NCBI GenBank assembly: GCA_949752745.1
Contig: OX457027.1
Coordinates: forward strand, 74,716,700-74,780,699
Direction: 5' to 3'
Length of the DNA stretch: 64,000 nucleotides
DNA from: Protula sp. h YS-2021
Taxonomy: Eukaryota > Annelida > Polychaeta > Sabellida > Serpulidae
In this document: in pieces, positions 20,038 to 33,100 of the stretch
Layout of the letters: each line of letters begins with the position of its first letter
Position numbering within the stretch: position 1 is the first letter of the stretch
Program-made: the position numbers and the translations under genes
The notes under the pieces: generated by a model
What the model was told of the DNA's origin: nothing
The model's input: only the letters and a program-made list of their open reading frames with translations
The model's database searches: none

Positions 20038-20622
20038 TTAAGTCCCCCGCCGAACCTCCGTTTTTGAAATAAAACAGTTCGAGACTCGAGTGACCTTGAT
20101 CTTTGACTCAAGGTCACCAAAACCTAATCAGGTCAAGTGCCTTTGCCCACCATTCTACCTACCAATTTTGGTTGAAATCTGTCCACCTAAACTTGAGATA
20201 CCCTCCTTTCCAACAGCAATCATCCAACCGCAGGCTCTGCTGCTCTCGATTAATATCTCATAGCAAATGAGAGCACATTTCAAAGCGCACATTTGCACTT
20301 CGCCGGTTTAGCTCAGTTGGTATGATGCTCGCTCGACTTGTGGGCTTATGATTCATAAGTAGTCGAAATTACATATTTTTCAAAACATTTTAAAAATCTG
20401 GCAATTTTTCTTTTTTTGTTTTTTGAAAAATAAAAAATAATTACGCGTTGCACATATCCAATATATGTACTCTCTCTGTGCAAGAAAGAATTGAAATAAC
20501 TGTATCAGTTACTGAGACATGGCGCGTACAAACTTACCACTATAGATGGGGACAGACAGACGGACACGGCCCGTTTCATAAGTCCCTCGCTCCGCGCCAC
20601 GCGCGGTGGCGGAGGACTAATA
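20038..20622. mobile_element. Element E, HINE-like, containing a tRNA-like stretch
   Basis: Starts TTAAGTCCCCCGCC (20038-20051) and ends GGCGGAGGACTAATA (20608-20622). The 3' end forms a GC-rich imperfect hairpin starting at AGTCCCTCGC (20581). An ACAGACAGACGGACAC tract precedes the hairpin, as in elements A and B. The interior contains a GACCTTGATC...CAAGGTCACC palindromic tract and a tRNA-like segment. Confidence 0.55.
20302..20373 (+). pseudogene. tRNA-like segment inside element E
   Basis: GCCGGTTTAGCTCAGTTGGTA matches a tRNA 5' end and A box; the later B-box region (GATTCATAAG) is degraded. Possibly a tRNA captured by, or a SINE inserted into, element E. Confidence 0.45.
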
Positions 20623-20689
20623 ACGATAAATGGACTAATGCGTCTTGATGCAGAAAAGGGGTTATTTTAGTAACTGGAGACAGCTAAAC

Positions 20690-22530
20690 ACACTCGTTTG
20701 TAGACACCATCATTTGTATGATAAATGACTGTTTCTGATGTGGTAAAACAAAAACAAGCTGCGTGGAGGATTACCCAGAGAACCCAAATTCCAAAACAAC
20801 CGGACCCGAAGTGTTTACACATACACACATAAAGCAGGAAGGATGTCACACAAGTAATGAGTATATTCCACCAACAATAGCCGACTGGCCTGAAAGTCTT
20901 TTTTTCTCAGCACAAACATCATTATTTGTTCACACAATTTGTGCGCCATAATTTGTAATGGAAGTCATCTATGTGGTGAAAATAACGCCATCGATCCCAT
21001 GCGCTCTTTCGATGCCCGGAAATAAAACGTCAATCACGAAAAGTGTACTATGGAAAGAGGATATAGGGTCATCAAAATGCAATGCAGATAAAAAAAAGAA
21101 CATGTAAAAGTACTGTAAAACATACGATACAAAAGTTTGAGAATAAAATACCTGGACGACAGGCCTGTTAATAAAGATTTTCATCAAAGGGCCGAGAAAC
21201 AATGCACGGTATCTAAGTCGTACAGCTCCGGGGGGGGGGGGGGGGGCATCGGAAGACCACAAGAGTCAACTTGGACTACTGGAGATTACGAGTAGCATAT
21301 TTGAATATCGCTTCTTTGAACCGCGCGCTATAAACGCCTACATTTGATGTCCACGTACCTATTGTTGCACTTATGTCTCCATTTCAATTGTGTGGCTTTT
21401 TTTCAACGAAACTCTTATTTTAACAACGCTCTCTTAAGTGCTGTCGCTAAATAATCGCTATCCAAAATTTAAATAAATGCAATTATCGCCCGTTCCCTGA
21501 CACTTCGAAAGACCATAATTTATTTGCCAAATTCATTAAAATAACTACTGAATTAAATCAAATACATCCGTTAGTTATCATTCCAAACCACTTTTCTGAA
21601 TAAAATAATAATACTTTGATTTTTTTTCACACCCTGTGCAGTCGTTGTTGTTCAACAGCCAACCTCTTCCGCGGTTCGGTCTGTTGTGTTTAATACCTCA
21701 TTGCTCCGCAGACCTACTGGGGATTCCGCCAAAATAATACTCATAAAAGATAGGAGCTACTTTTCAAATATCCATCCGCTCTGTGTTTATACCCAGCAGA
21801 AAGATCTTATCAGAGGTTAGCTGTTTAATAACAACCCAAGGCACTGGAATCGAAACCGGAACCGAAACTTTCATATCTTACTATTCTTTTTCACAGAACT
21901 ATTATCCGACAACACAATTTTTCACGAACTGCTGTTCTTTTGGAAAATGTAACCGGTTCCTTTCATACTTTTTTTCGTATCCGATAAAACAGATGACCTC
22001 TGAGTGGGTTTATCCGTTATGTACAAGTACAGAGTTGGATATTTTAGAAAGTAGTTCCTCTCTTTTATTAGTACTGTTCTTTAGGAATCCCCAGTGGGTG
22101 TGCTTATTCAAAGGTGTTACAACAGAAAGAACCATCGTAGAGGTTGGGTGATGGACAGCAAGGCAGCGGGACAAATTCTTGCTAAATCGGTTCCCAAAGC
22201 CACTCCAGAGCATACGTTTTAAATTAGGTCCCACAGTCACTCTGAAGTAGTTTATTAAACCACGCTTGCCGACCTATATACGCCTGCCGGTTTAGTTTCT
22301 TCTTACATTGCGCTGCTGTCTAACACCCAACCTCTGCGCTTTTCTGTCTGAATAGATCCTTTTAGAGTTCGGCTGGCAACGGTAAAATTGTTATTTACAT
22401 TTAAAAAAATTGTCTTGTGCTTTGCCGAAGTATTATGACAAATATACTCAGGTGGGATTGTCTCTAGTTGAGAACAAGTTTTTATAAAATTACGGTTTAT
22501 TGGGTAAGGTCGTTATCGTGGATAGTGAAC
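20690..22530 (+). repeat. D1: first copy of a 1.8-kb direct repeat
   Basis: Aligns through its length with 23768-25500 with many substitutions and small indels. Shared landmarks: AACAACCGGA at 20796 and 23877, GAGTATATTCCACCAACAAT at 20858 and 23939, and GGTAAGGTCGTT near the end. It has a G run at 21231-21246. No protein of note. Confidence 0.85.
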
Positions 22531-23767
22531 TGAATTAAATTGTTACCTGCGCGCATCTTCCGGTATAAAAATACCATGCCACATAAGAATACAAGAATAT
22601 TGTCCACCATTGTAGTGTGAGAACCCCAGGGTTGTCGCCCTCTAACTTTTGAAAATATTTTGATTGAGTGCTAGAAAGATTTTTGAATGCAAGCCCAGCA
22701 GGCTAGGTTTTGTACGCGGCCCTCAAAAATAGGTCCCATTCGCTTGGAAACATAAAAAAGTAGACCCCCCACTCTCCCTACTGCGAAGGACCCGAGATCT
22801 GTTCCCCTATTAGGCAGTGTTTCTCAGAAAAAAATTCCACCATTTTTTCGTGTTATGAATATTTTCTTATCATTTCGTTATAACCAATTTGCAAAGATGT
22901 CATGTCCAGATTGCTCCGCGGGCAAATGCGATGTGCCATTGACTGTCAGAGAGTCCCTGTGTATATAGACGGGGAACACAACTCCCGGTGAGGCTGGACA
23001 GGGCAGACTTCCAGCCTAGCACAGAGTTACATAGACCTTTTCAGCCTTGACAACCATTTAAGTGAAGATAGCATTAGCAAGATAGCATGGTAGAATTTGT
23101 CAAAACCTTGTTAAAAAATAGTGGAATAAATTATAAAAAATAGATAAAGTTCCAGTTTTTATTAACGTTTATTCAGGATATTAGACAGGCTCTTTCTGAA
23201 AGGATTATCCCAGAAGAGTCGCGCTTCTTAATCTGGCAAAACGTGCATCTTTCTCAATTCTTCTAGATCTTATTTAAGGCTGGAAGATTCGCGCTTTTCT
23301 CAGGCTCAAAAGCTCATTTTTACCTCTTCGCACAGCAAGAGAAAGCCAGTCGTATTACTAATTAGGGTAATAACACACCATAAATCAACTCAGTATCGAC
23401 CTCCCCAAGCGACACCGTCCTCGTGCTGTTGGTTCTCTTATCGCCAGTATCACCAGTCGACGGGGATTTTTTATATCAACATTCATTTTTATTTTAGTCT
23501 TGAAAAGACGAATCTAGAAGCAGACAGGATAGTGAGATATTTTCCCCGTTCTATTGTTACAGTAAATGAAGGAGCATAACATCGGTTTCACCAGCATTCC
23601 AAGTACTTTGCCGGTTAGGTTTTACTTTTTTTAGCACAGGAAGATCCGTTCCTCTTTCTTTTGAGCCCATAAGGAAAACAACTGGTCCTATCAACCCTGC
23701 TTGTGCTGTAACGCAGTTGCGACGTGCCACTCCGGTTCCTACCACAGTTTCAAGTGAGAAAATTACA
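22531..23767. other. Spacer between D1 and D2
   Basis: About 1.2 kb without recognised coding sequence or termini. No primer-binding site or polypurine tract that would make D1 and D2 the LTRs of one retrotransposon. Confidence 0.45.
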
Positions 23768-25500
23768 CGCAATCATTTGTAGACGCCATCATTTCTATAT
23801 GATAAATAGTTGTTTCTGAGGTGGTAAAACAAAAACAAGATGTGTGGAGGATTACAAAAAAAAACCAAATTTCAAAACAACCGGATTCGAAGTGTTTACA
23901 CATAAACGCATAATGCACGAAGGATGCAACACAAGTAATGAGTATATTCCACCAACAATAGCCGACTGGCCTGAAAGTCTTTTTTTCTCAGCACAAACAT
24001 CATTATTTGTTCACACAATTTGTGCGCCATAATTTGTAATGGAAGTCATCTATGTGGTGAAAATAACGCCATCGACCCCATACGCTCTTTCGATGCCCGG
24101 AAATAAAGCGTCCATCACGAAAAGTGTACTGCTGGAAAGAGGCTATAGGGCCATCAAGATGCAATGCAGATAAATAAAAGAACATTTTAAGGTATTGTAA
24201 AACATTGTACGATACAAAAGTTTGAGAATAAAATACCTGGACGACATTCCTGTTAATAGAGATTTTTATCACCTGGCCAAGAAAAAGCTCACAAGGGCCT
24301 CTACGGTATCTAAGTCGTATAGCTCTGGGGATCATCGGAAGACCACAAAAGTCTAGGACTACTGAAGACTACGAGTGGCATATCGCTTCTTTGAACCGTG
24401 CGTCATAAAACACCCACATTTTTGTCCACGTACCTGTTGTTGCACTTATGTCCGCATTTTAACTGTTTAACTGTTAAATTTAAAAAATGTAATTATCGCC
24501 CATTCCGTGACACTTCGAAAAACCATAATATGTTTGCCAAATTCATTACTTTAACTACTGAATTAAATCAAATACATCTATTTGTTATCATTGCAAGCCA
24601 CTTCTCTGAACAATACTTTCATTATTTTACACTCTGTGCAATCCTTGTTGCTCAACAGCCAACCTCTTTGGTGGTTCGATCTGTTGTGCTTAATACCTCA
24701 TTACTCCGCAGACCCACTGGGGATTCTGCCTAAATAATACTTATAAAAGATAGGAGCTGCTTTTTAAATATCTATCCCGCTCTGTGTTTAAACATAGCAG
24801 AACGATCTCATCAGAGGTCAGCTGTTTTGCAACAACACAAGTGCACTGGAATCGAAACAACAATCAAAATTTTATATCTTATATTCTTTTGGACAGAACT
24901 ATTATCCGACAACTGCTGTTCTTTTGGAAAATGTAACCGGTTCCTATCATACTTTTTTGTACCCGATAAAACATATGACCTCTGAGTGGGTTTATCTGTT
25001 ATGTACAAGTACAGAGTTAGATATTTTAAAAAGTAGTTCCTCTCTTTTATAAGTGCTTTTTTAGGAATCCCCAGTGGACATGCCGATTAAAAAGGTGTTG
25101 CAGCAGAGCTAACCATCGGAGAGATTTGGTGATGGGCAATAATGCAGCGGGGTAAGGTTTCTTGCTAAATTGGTTAACACAGCCACTCCAGAGCATATAT
25201 TAAATTAGCTCCCACAGTGACTCTGCAGTAGTTTATTAAACCATGCTTGTTGGCCTATATACGCTTGCCGGTCTAGTTTCTTGTTACATTGCGCTGCTGT
25301 CTAACAGCCAAACTCTACGGCCTTTCGATATGAATAGATCCTTTTAGAGTTCGGCTGGCAACGGTGAAATTGTTATTGGCGTTTAAAAATTGCCTTGTGC
25401 TTTGCCGATGTATTATGAGAAATACACACACGTGAGATTACCTCTAGTAGTGAATAAATTTTTGTAAAATTAGGGTTTATTGGTAAGGTCGTTCTCGTGG
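23768..25500 (+). repeat. D2: second copy of the 1.8-kb direct repeat
   Basis: Same orientation and order as D1, about 3.08 kb downstream. The amount of divergence suggests an old duplication or two independent insertions of the same element. Confidence 0.85.
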
Positions 25501-26795
25501 AGTGTGAACAGATAAAAGGAACAGAAAACATAGGGAGATAGTTGCTTAAAACCCCATATCCCGCAAAAAGAAGAGGTATGCTATTGCCTTGTTTGTTAGT
25601 TTAGTTGTTTTGGCAGTCAGTGACTTCCCACAAACAAGCGATACAGTGTTGTTGATTAATTTTGTGATCCCATACAGGACTCTTAAGCAGTTTTACAGCA
25701 AAAAATAAAATGGATCAATCAATCAAATCAAGTTTATTTTCCAAATAAGCAAGAACGCAAAGTACAACAAAATATAACTGCTAAAGTGAAATAAAAAACA
25801 GAAATATACAGCCAATCCGAAGATAGAGCAAGCACAAGCACGGGCATAAGAGACGCTTGCTCATTGCAGTGAGATATATGTACGTTTTTTCACTTCACAA
25901 CTGTGACATAAATGGAACTCTTTCTATGCCAAAAAATGAAAGCCATGATTTCTTTCTTGGAAAGCATAATAGCAGATATATTCTTCAAATTCACAGGAAA
26001 CAGTGTACCCTTTAATCTTTAGCAGTGTGATTTGAAAGTTGTAAGCGAGTAACTGTGTTTGAAATTGCCTTGTTGTCTGGTTATCTTAATTGTTGTTTAT
26101 TGTCAGTCATTAAGTTATCAGGTACACGATGGTGATAGAAAATTGTTATTGTTAACACAAACACTTATCAGCTCCGTTTTGGAAACAGGTTGATGTAGAT
26201 GTTTCTTGAAAATAATGGGTTTTAAATGAAATGTCGGAGCGAAAAAGTCGGACGTTGTTGGCACAAACATCGTTAAACTTTCAGGTAATGGTTGTTGAAG
26301 TTGACTGAACTCTAAAGCAGATGTTGCCGTAAGTAACGGTGTGTCGTGAAGCATGGATGAAACAAAGAAAAAGTTGAAAAAAGTATTCCGTCGTGGAATT
26401 GTCTTAAACTATGAAAGCTGGTTATTTTTATGTTAGACATATGTCCCGTCTGGCTTGTCGCACCTGCAAGTTGAAGTTCATTTGCCCCGACCAGGAAACA
26501 TTAACGAGGCAGAATGAACAAAAGAATGGCATGGTCCCCGGCATGCCCCTTACTGTTATGCCCATAAATACTAAGTGTTGGGAAATCCCTCTTTTCTCAC
26601 CTTTTAACATTCCAGAAAAATCAGAAATAATTTATGTAGTTGTAGAAATAAACCTACTCACCCATCCGAAGGCAAATATTTAACAGCCACGCAACCCTTC
26701 AATCATACCCTATCATGTCGTGCGTGTGCTACCTGGTTCTGGGCTACCAGGCTCTACTTTCTTTGCATGTCCATTTAGAAGGTAGCCATCCATTG
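25501..26795. other. Intergenic DNA, nothing recognised
   Basis: Contains an AT-rich ATCAATCAATCAAATCAAG tract near 25713. Short open frames lack recognisable domains. Confidence 0.45.
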
Positions 26796-26799
26796 TGGT

Positions 26800-27770
26800 C
26801 TTATATATCTCAAACAGAGCAGGGTCCCTCTAGAATTTTTTTCCGTAAGTAACTGAGACGCATCTTGGCCAGTCCGTGGATGTTTTGGAGATCTGGGCGC
26901 TCGTCTCGCCAGGGAAGCCCGATCTTGTAGTGACCCTTTTCGACTACGCACGAAGATTCCATAATGCTAAGCGCTTGTTGATCTTTGTACGACATAGCAG
27001 TCTTAGCCGTGTACGCTCCTTCAGTGAACTCGCTCGTCCACATTCGCTCGACTGTTTGATCTAAATTATCTCACTTGGACACGAAATTGACGTTGGTAAC
27101 TGAGCCTCTGTCCACTCCACCACAGGGCGGACCCAAAACTCTCCGTCCTAGGACTGATCGAAGACCAGATGGTTCACCGGATCTAAGGCGTCGAACCTCT
27201 ATAGGGCATAGAATCTCAGGCGCGATGCTTCCTATGAGTAACCTCACCTCAGACACGTTGATTTCCGATAGAACGCCTGCAGTTGGAAGCTTGGTGAATG
27301 TCCACACTCTTTTTAGATGGACGGTCTCCTTTCCGTTAAGAGACTGGACCTTTAAATCCACTTCAGAACCGCTGTGTGAGCTGCCTTGCTGATCCAAAGT
27401 TGTAAGCGTGAATGACTTTGGCTTGCCAGCCAGTCCAAGCTCTGTGACCAGATTTTCATCGCAGAGGATGATGTTAGATCCGCTGTCAAGCAAGGCTTAT
27501 GTTGTAACTGACTTACCGTGTGTTCCTGCGACACGAATGGGCAAAATAGTCACACATACCTTGCGGACGGGGCATGCTTCCGTGGAGAGACAATCACAAT
27601 AGAAGGCTTTGCAATCAGCACTGAAGCGTTCACGGGTGCTGCGAGGGAGGAAGGGCTGTAAGTTGCCCCTCAGGTAGAGCCGAGGGGTGCTCGGTCGCTC
27701 GCGGCAAGGCAGAATTTGTGCTTTGCACAGGGAGTGATGCTTTCGATCACACCCTGTTACAGTGCAGGAT
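26800..27770 (-). pseudogene. BEL/Pao retrotransposon pol relic (Cys/His region, protease, start of RT region)
   Basis: Reading right to left: a Cys-x4-Cys-x2-(Lys)-His-His-like motif near 27740-27760, an ALLDSGSNIILCDE protease active-site region (DUF1758-like, Asp-Ser-Gly) near 27490-27450, then at 27043-26810 the Pao block SYKDQQALSIMESS followed by GHYKIGLPWR, which precedes reverse transcriptase in this superfamily. An in-frame TAA just before the protease and a TGA at 27073-27071 break it. RT, RNase H, integrase and LTRs are missing at the low-coordinate end. Confidence 0.8.
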
Positions 27771-27779
27771 ACGTTTTTT

Positions 27780-30085
27780 TATGTATTTTTTTCTACTTCT
27801 TTTGACGCATGTTTTCACTTTGAGCAATTAAAGCATAATCTTTCCCGTTTGTGAAACTCCTTTCTTTCATCAATTTTCATTTCTTCAACCTTATGGCAGG
27901 CAGCCAAGTGCTTGTTCCAGAACTCCTTTGTGAGCGCCCGCTGTGGCTAACGTAGTACCATGTGACCTTAAACCGCCTGCTTTTACGACATAGGTTCCCT
28001 TTACCTTTATACTATTTACCTTTATACTACCTCGACCCCTTTCACCTTTCAATTATTTTCTGTGCCTACTCAACCCACCTTGTCTTTATATAACTTGGAA
28101 GGTGACCTTAAGCTCACTGCTCAGTCCTGATTGCGACAGATTAATTTCGGCTCGAGTCATTTCCAGAGAAAATCGCAACAATCCTTTACACCATTTGCTT
28201 TTATGGGTGAGCCGTTTACTTTCCATAGCGTGACCTGAAGAGTTACTTAGCCTTTAAATACCCATCTTCTCCAAGCATGACACAGTCCCCAATTAATTGC
28301 TTGACTTCCCTTTCGCATTACTGGATTAAGAACCCTAACATGGGTTATTGTCCCTAATCCTCCGTTGAATGTTAATCTCAAAATTCTTAATAAATTTATT
28401 ATGATCCAGGGAATGTCCTGAAAAGGAAAACAGTTCCGGTTTTGAGAGGTAAAATTCCTCGCGCAAAACGCTCGAGAGCTAGTTTACCACATGTTCACCA
28501 TATTCTGGGCCACTTGCGGCGCCGCCTGGCGGTTGCAGTTTCAACGCGCCATCGTGCAGTACAATCACGTGATGATTCAGTCGGTCCGCGAGACTTGAGG
28601 TGCCGCTCGGGGCTAGCAGGTTATGTCGGTCATTGTTGAATAACAGGTTAACAGGTTTCGGGTAATGCCCTGGCCTATAACCTTTGTCACACCCTCTGGC
28701 GCTGTCATAATCGGGTTACCCTGACCGATGGCAGACGAAGTACACGATCGCTCGTCACCGGCTTCTGTCCACTCGGTTTCTTCGATCGTCACTTCAGCTA
28801 CGTCATTTTGATGACGGAGTGAAGCTAACTTAATTTTGCTACCTGTTCCCCACGGCAGCGCTTTAGTTCTAACATATTTTGACTTTCCATTTTTTCTCTA
28901 CTTTGTCTATTTTAAGATAATCCAAAGTGCAGAAAGTTATTATTCGGAATCAATCACTAAAACAACATTCGATTACTTAAGCAATTGTGGTGATGAAAAT
29001 TAAAACATCCATTAGGCACTACAGTTTGTTCCATAAACAACGTACATCAGCGTGAAACAATTCAATCGACAAACCCACTGAGAAATTTATTATTGAAATT
29101 TATCTTAAATGTTGACTCAAATTAAAACTTCACCAAAGAGTAGATCACCATAATAATCAAGGGACTCTAATTACCCTAAATTGACTGTTAAACTGATAGC
29201 AATTAGGTCAATTTAACAAATAAGGATCAACTCAAAAATGTTCAAACAATAAAGCTTGCCGAATGTTGGTGTTTTCTCCACCCAGTCCTTAATTCCTAAA
29301 AGTCCTTTTTCTAAATTTTATTTTAACGTCATGAAACAAAGGCGGAAAGTGAGAATCTTTTAACCAAATACAAAATTTTTTCCATATTGCTCGGAATGAT
29401 AATGATAAAACTACTTCCGTAAGTAAAAAGGAGGTATATTTTTGGTTATTCGGGGAAGCATAATAATTTGACTGAACACAGAAATGTGAAGTGTTTATTC
29501 CCCTGGACGGCGGACATCTGGATAGCAACATTCCAGTGCAAAAATCAACCGGAACTATTTTCACATAACTCACATTGTTGCCATGACAACCGAATATCTG
29601 AACACGCATTCAGACCAGCAAAACGCATCTATCATCCCAACGCATTTTTTCTCCCATCTAAATAAACAGCAATGAGCGAGGACAGGCAGATACTTACAAT
29701 ATATATAAAGCACACGCTATAATAGCTCACAGTTTCTACAACCTCAGCCTATTAATCATTCACTGTGGACAATGAGTGAGCAAATTTCTTCAGCAGGGAT
29801 GTTTGAACATAACAAAACTTGCTATTAAAATGCCTTACATTTTAATGAGTGAAAGATAGATAATATAATGTTTGTTAGCTATCTCTCTTTCATCCTTTGT
29901 TATTATGTTTCATTTATTTATTTTTTATTTATACTACTTTCGTTTATTTCATTTTATCATTCCGTTTTTCACGTAAATGTGCAATGAATTAAACATTACG
30001 ATACATAAAACTGAACGTTCCATTTGTTGCAAGATTCTTGTGCTGTGACGCCACACTGATGTTTATGACAGCATTGTAATTCATT
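27780..30085. other. Intergenic DNA, nothing recognised
   Basis: Repeated CCTTTACCTTTATACTA words near 28005-28035; otherwise unique AT-rich sequence. 28440-28640 is GC-richer with an open frame, but no domain or splice context supports a gene. Confidence 0.4.
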
Positions 30086-30091
30086 TATCCC

Positions 30092-31590
30092 AGTAAACAT
30101 TTTGCAGTTCCATCAACGTTGGGTCTGGTTATGGAAGTCTACATGACAAAAATTAAGGTATGGCAATAATCGGCAAAAGGGGCGTCTTTTTCCGCAGTTG
30201 CCTGAGAGAGGCGGCTCAGGCTACCAAATTAACAACATCTAACTATCCACGCTATCTTACCGTCGGAAGATTGACATTATAACTTTAAAAGGATTGTTAC
30301 TCCAGATCATTGTCTAGAAAATTATAATCAAAAGATCTAATAGTCATGGCTCTGCTGAAGTTCCATTGAGTCATCCGGATATGATTTTCATGAATATTTT
30401 TCATAAGTAGGCGAGAATAAACTGGCGCGCTTCTGAATATGCCATACTTATGTCCTGATTTTCATCAGTTCTCAAAGTGACCAGTAATTGCATACTTCCT
30501 GTAAGCATTAACGTGATTAGTAGGAGTGTCACGGTACGCCATTCCAACGGTTCAGCTCGGCTTGGTTCAGTTCAGTACATTTGGTTCTGTTCAGCTGCTC
30601 TGCCCATGCTAAAACTTTCTCCAGAATTTGTAGATGTGCAAGAAGTAATCTGAATGTCGATACCTGTCCTCGTTTAAAACATTTACAAATAGTTAAAAAC
30701 ACAAAAAGATATCCTATAACAATCATTACTTTTGCCCTAAGTTACGCTTAAGTTTTGTTCTAACTTGAGAACATTAACAGGGTTTCTTAATTATAACGCC
30801 ATAAACATATTCCTTTTTCATAGATTATAAGAAGCTTTAGATGTTGAATTAGCTAGGAAACATAACGCTTCTGCGGTTAAAAGAACAGTTCCAATTAAAA
30901 TGTCAAGTGATAACTTGACATATGTATATATATCTTTCTTTAAAAAGACTAATATGACAACATGTTTTGTAGTTGAGCGCGAAGCAGTAACTTATTTCAT
31001 AACTGTCTACTATCAGTGAAAAAAACTATTAAAAAACCCGAAAATACCGCTGCTTTTCTCTTTTGTTTTTAACCGAACCAAATTTAAGAACCGCAATAGG
31101 TTTTCGGTTACGTTGCGAACCGCAAAACCCCTAATGATTAGGCTGTCTTATTTTTTAGCTTTGTGGTTGTGACCTGGACAAGTTGATTTTTTAATCACTT
31201 TACAAATCTTTGATTTTCCGAAATCTATTCAACGTTGCATCAAAGACGTTAACTTAGCGCCTCAAAAAATGGGGTTTTGGCGACCAAAACCAAGGTCGCC
31301 TCTGCAAGCATTTCTTATGTCAAAGATGCTGCGCAGGCGTTGATCTATGGTCGTGATGAAATACAAACCTATTACAACAAGATTCTATGTTGCGAAAATG
31401 GATTTTGTGATGAAAATCAACGTTTGAACACGTCTTCTTATCCAAGGTTTATTGTGTTAAAACTGTTTATCTATGGTCATGGCCAATCCAGTCCAAAACT
31501 AATTACAACCGATTTAATTTTGCGATTTCGCCAAGTCACTGTAGCAGTTTCAAAACGACGTCGGAATGTTTTCCTGAATACAGCATGTCA
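30092..31590 (+). repeat. Q1: CAACGTT-rich dispersed repeat, first copy
   Basis: Starts CCAGTAAACATTTTGCAG and ends with a diverged GGAATGTTTTCCTG, an inverse of the start. Matches 51866-52545 in start, internal blocks (GTTGCATCAAAGACGTT, CGTTGATCTATGGTCG) and end. The open frame from 31277 is inside this repeat. Probably a MITE-like element, here enlarged. Confidence 0.5.
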
Positions 31591-32390
31591 AAGCTGTGGT
31601 ACGTGGAGTTTTCAGCCAACTGGTTACCTCACATGATTTTTAATTAAATAATTAAGGAATTTTGAACTTTTAAGAATGGTATTGTTGGGTGCACAAGTAC
31701 AATGTTCGCAACTAGGTAGCAAAACCATACACGGTCTAGTTTACTTATCAAAATCATATTAGTCAGTTGCAATGCGATAAAATTTGAGTACAGCATATAA
31801 AATTGTGTCTGACAATTCAAGGGAATTGAATACGGGGTGAAAGTCCACATGCTAAATTCTTATTATTTAAAGACAATTCTAAAGACCAGCTATTTATTCG
31901 CACCGTTTGAAAAGAAAGCGTTAAGTAGGAAATTTGTTTAAATAAACAAGCCTTTTTTAAAGTAATAAGTTCTCGAGCTTTGAAGAAGGGAATTAAACGT
32001 TATAAAATTTTAAATGTTTACAAGATAGCGATGAATTTGAGCAAAACCGGATGTTTAATATGGCAGTGACTGAATAATAAATCTTGCGAACTTAGCTAAA
32101 AATCCAAAATAAGAATTAATCATACCGAGTATCTTTGTTCACGACGTTATAATAAATATCTAACCCATTAAATCGTAGCAATGTTTCTGAAACATTAACT
32201 CTTGTTAGTGAGATTTAACAATAAAAAAATGTCACACGGTCATTTTCCCACCTTTTTGTGTGTGGGCCACAGTAAAGGTTAAGATTTTGCCAGATATAAA
32301 ACATCACAATATTTAAACTTCCTCGACTATTACGATGGGAGATGTTGATTGAGAACGTACGGTCGGAATGTTAGAAAGCTCAATGACCCA
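31591..32390. other. AT-rich intergenic DNA, nothing recognised
   Basis: No domain, terminal repeat or RNA gene found. Confidence 0.4.
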
Positions 32391-32397
32391 AAATTAT

Positions 32398-33100
32398 TTA
32401 GCATGGCACTGTTGTCAGCGAAACAATTATTCGACGCCTGTGAACCCGGCTGAGAGAGATCGGAGAAAGATCGCATTCAGACAGACCTCCTATAACGACT
32501 CCCCGGGAAGACCAATACATCCGACTTTCGAGCTGCGACTGGTGCAGTCCGCTGCAATTCCGGGACGTTGCGGTAACCCAGTAAGTGCACAGTCTGTAAG
32601 AAGGCGCCGTCACCAGCACGGTATTCGAAGTTCCCGTATATATCGCGGAACGCCATTAACTGTGATCAGACATCACACAAAGGTGCAATGGGCAACATTT
32701 TTGTCTTCATTTCTCTGATGGATCCGTAAGTAGAATAACGCCTTAGCGATGCCGGCGTACATAAGCGCGATCGATGCGGAGACCAAAGCGTCGTAGTCTG
32801 GGCAGAAATGCGTTCGGAATAAGGACCAAAATCCCTTTCATCAACGGTAATCTGATAGTCCTAAAATATCGAGAGGAAATCCTGAACGCCTGTGTTGTTC
32901 CGACAGCTCGTCAAAACTACCTCATTTTTTCAGCAGGACAACGCACGATCTGATACAGAAGCGACGTGCTTGGATTACATTCAACTATTACAGTAGAACT
33001 GATATTTTGCCATGGCCTATACTTTCTCCACATTTTTGTCACCCATTGGATACGGTTGGGATGCTTTGGAAGACCTAACCACCATCTGCCTTACCTAAGC
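32398..33100 (+). pseudogene. Tc1/mariner-type transposase relic
   Basis: The reading from 32368 contains NDSPGRPIHPTFEL, PGRCGNPVSAQSVRRRRH and YRGTPLTVIRHHTKVQWA, matching the Tc1 pattern of the helix-turn-helix end, the GRPR-like hook and the RL-PLT-Q-A linker. Downstream, in shifting frames, lie remnants of the catalytic core: SVVVWAE, a PFINGNL-like block, a QQDNAR-like block near 32933 and LPWP near 33010. Stops and frameshifts throughout. No clear terminal inverted repeats found. Confidence 0.65.

Noticed and set aside
20302..20373. Functional tRNA gene
   Set aside because: Degraded B box and T arm; embedded in element E.
20690..25500. D1 and D2 as LTRs of one retrotransposon
   Set aside because: They are too diverged from each other. 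The 1.2-kb spacer lacks a primer-binding site, polypurine tract and gag/pol remains.
28442..28639. GC-richer open frame as an exon
   Set aside because: No domain, no splice or start context, no matching neighbouring exon.
31277..31636. 119-codon open frame
   Set aside because: Lies inside the CAACGTT repeat Q1 that recurs at 51866-52545; no domain and no conserved frame between copies.
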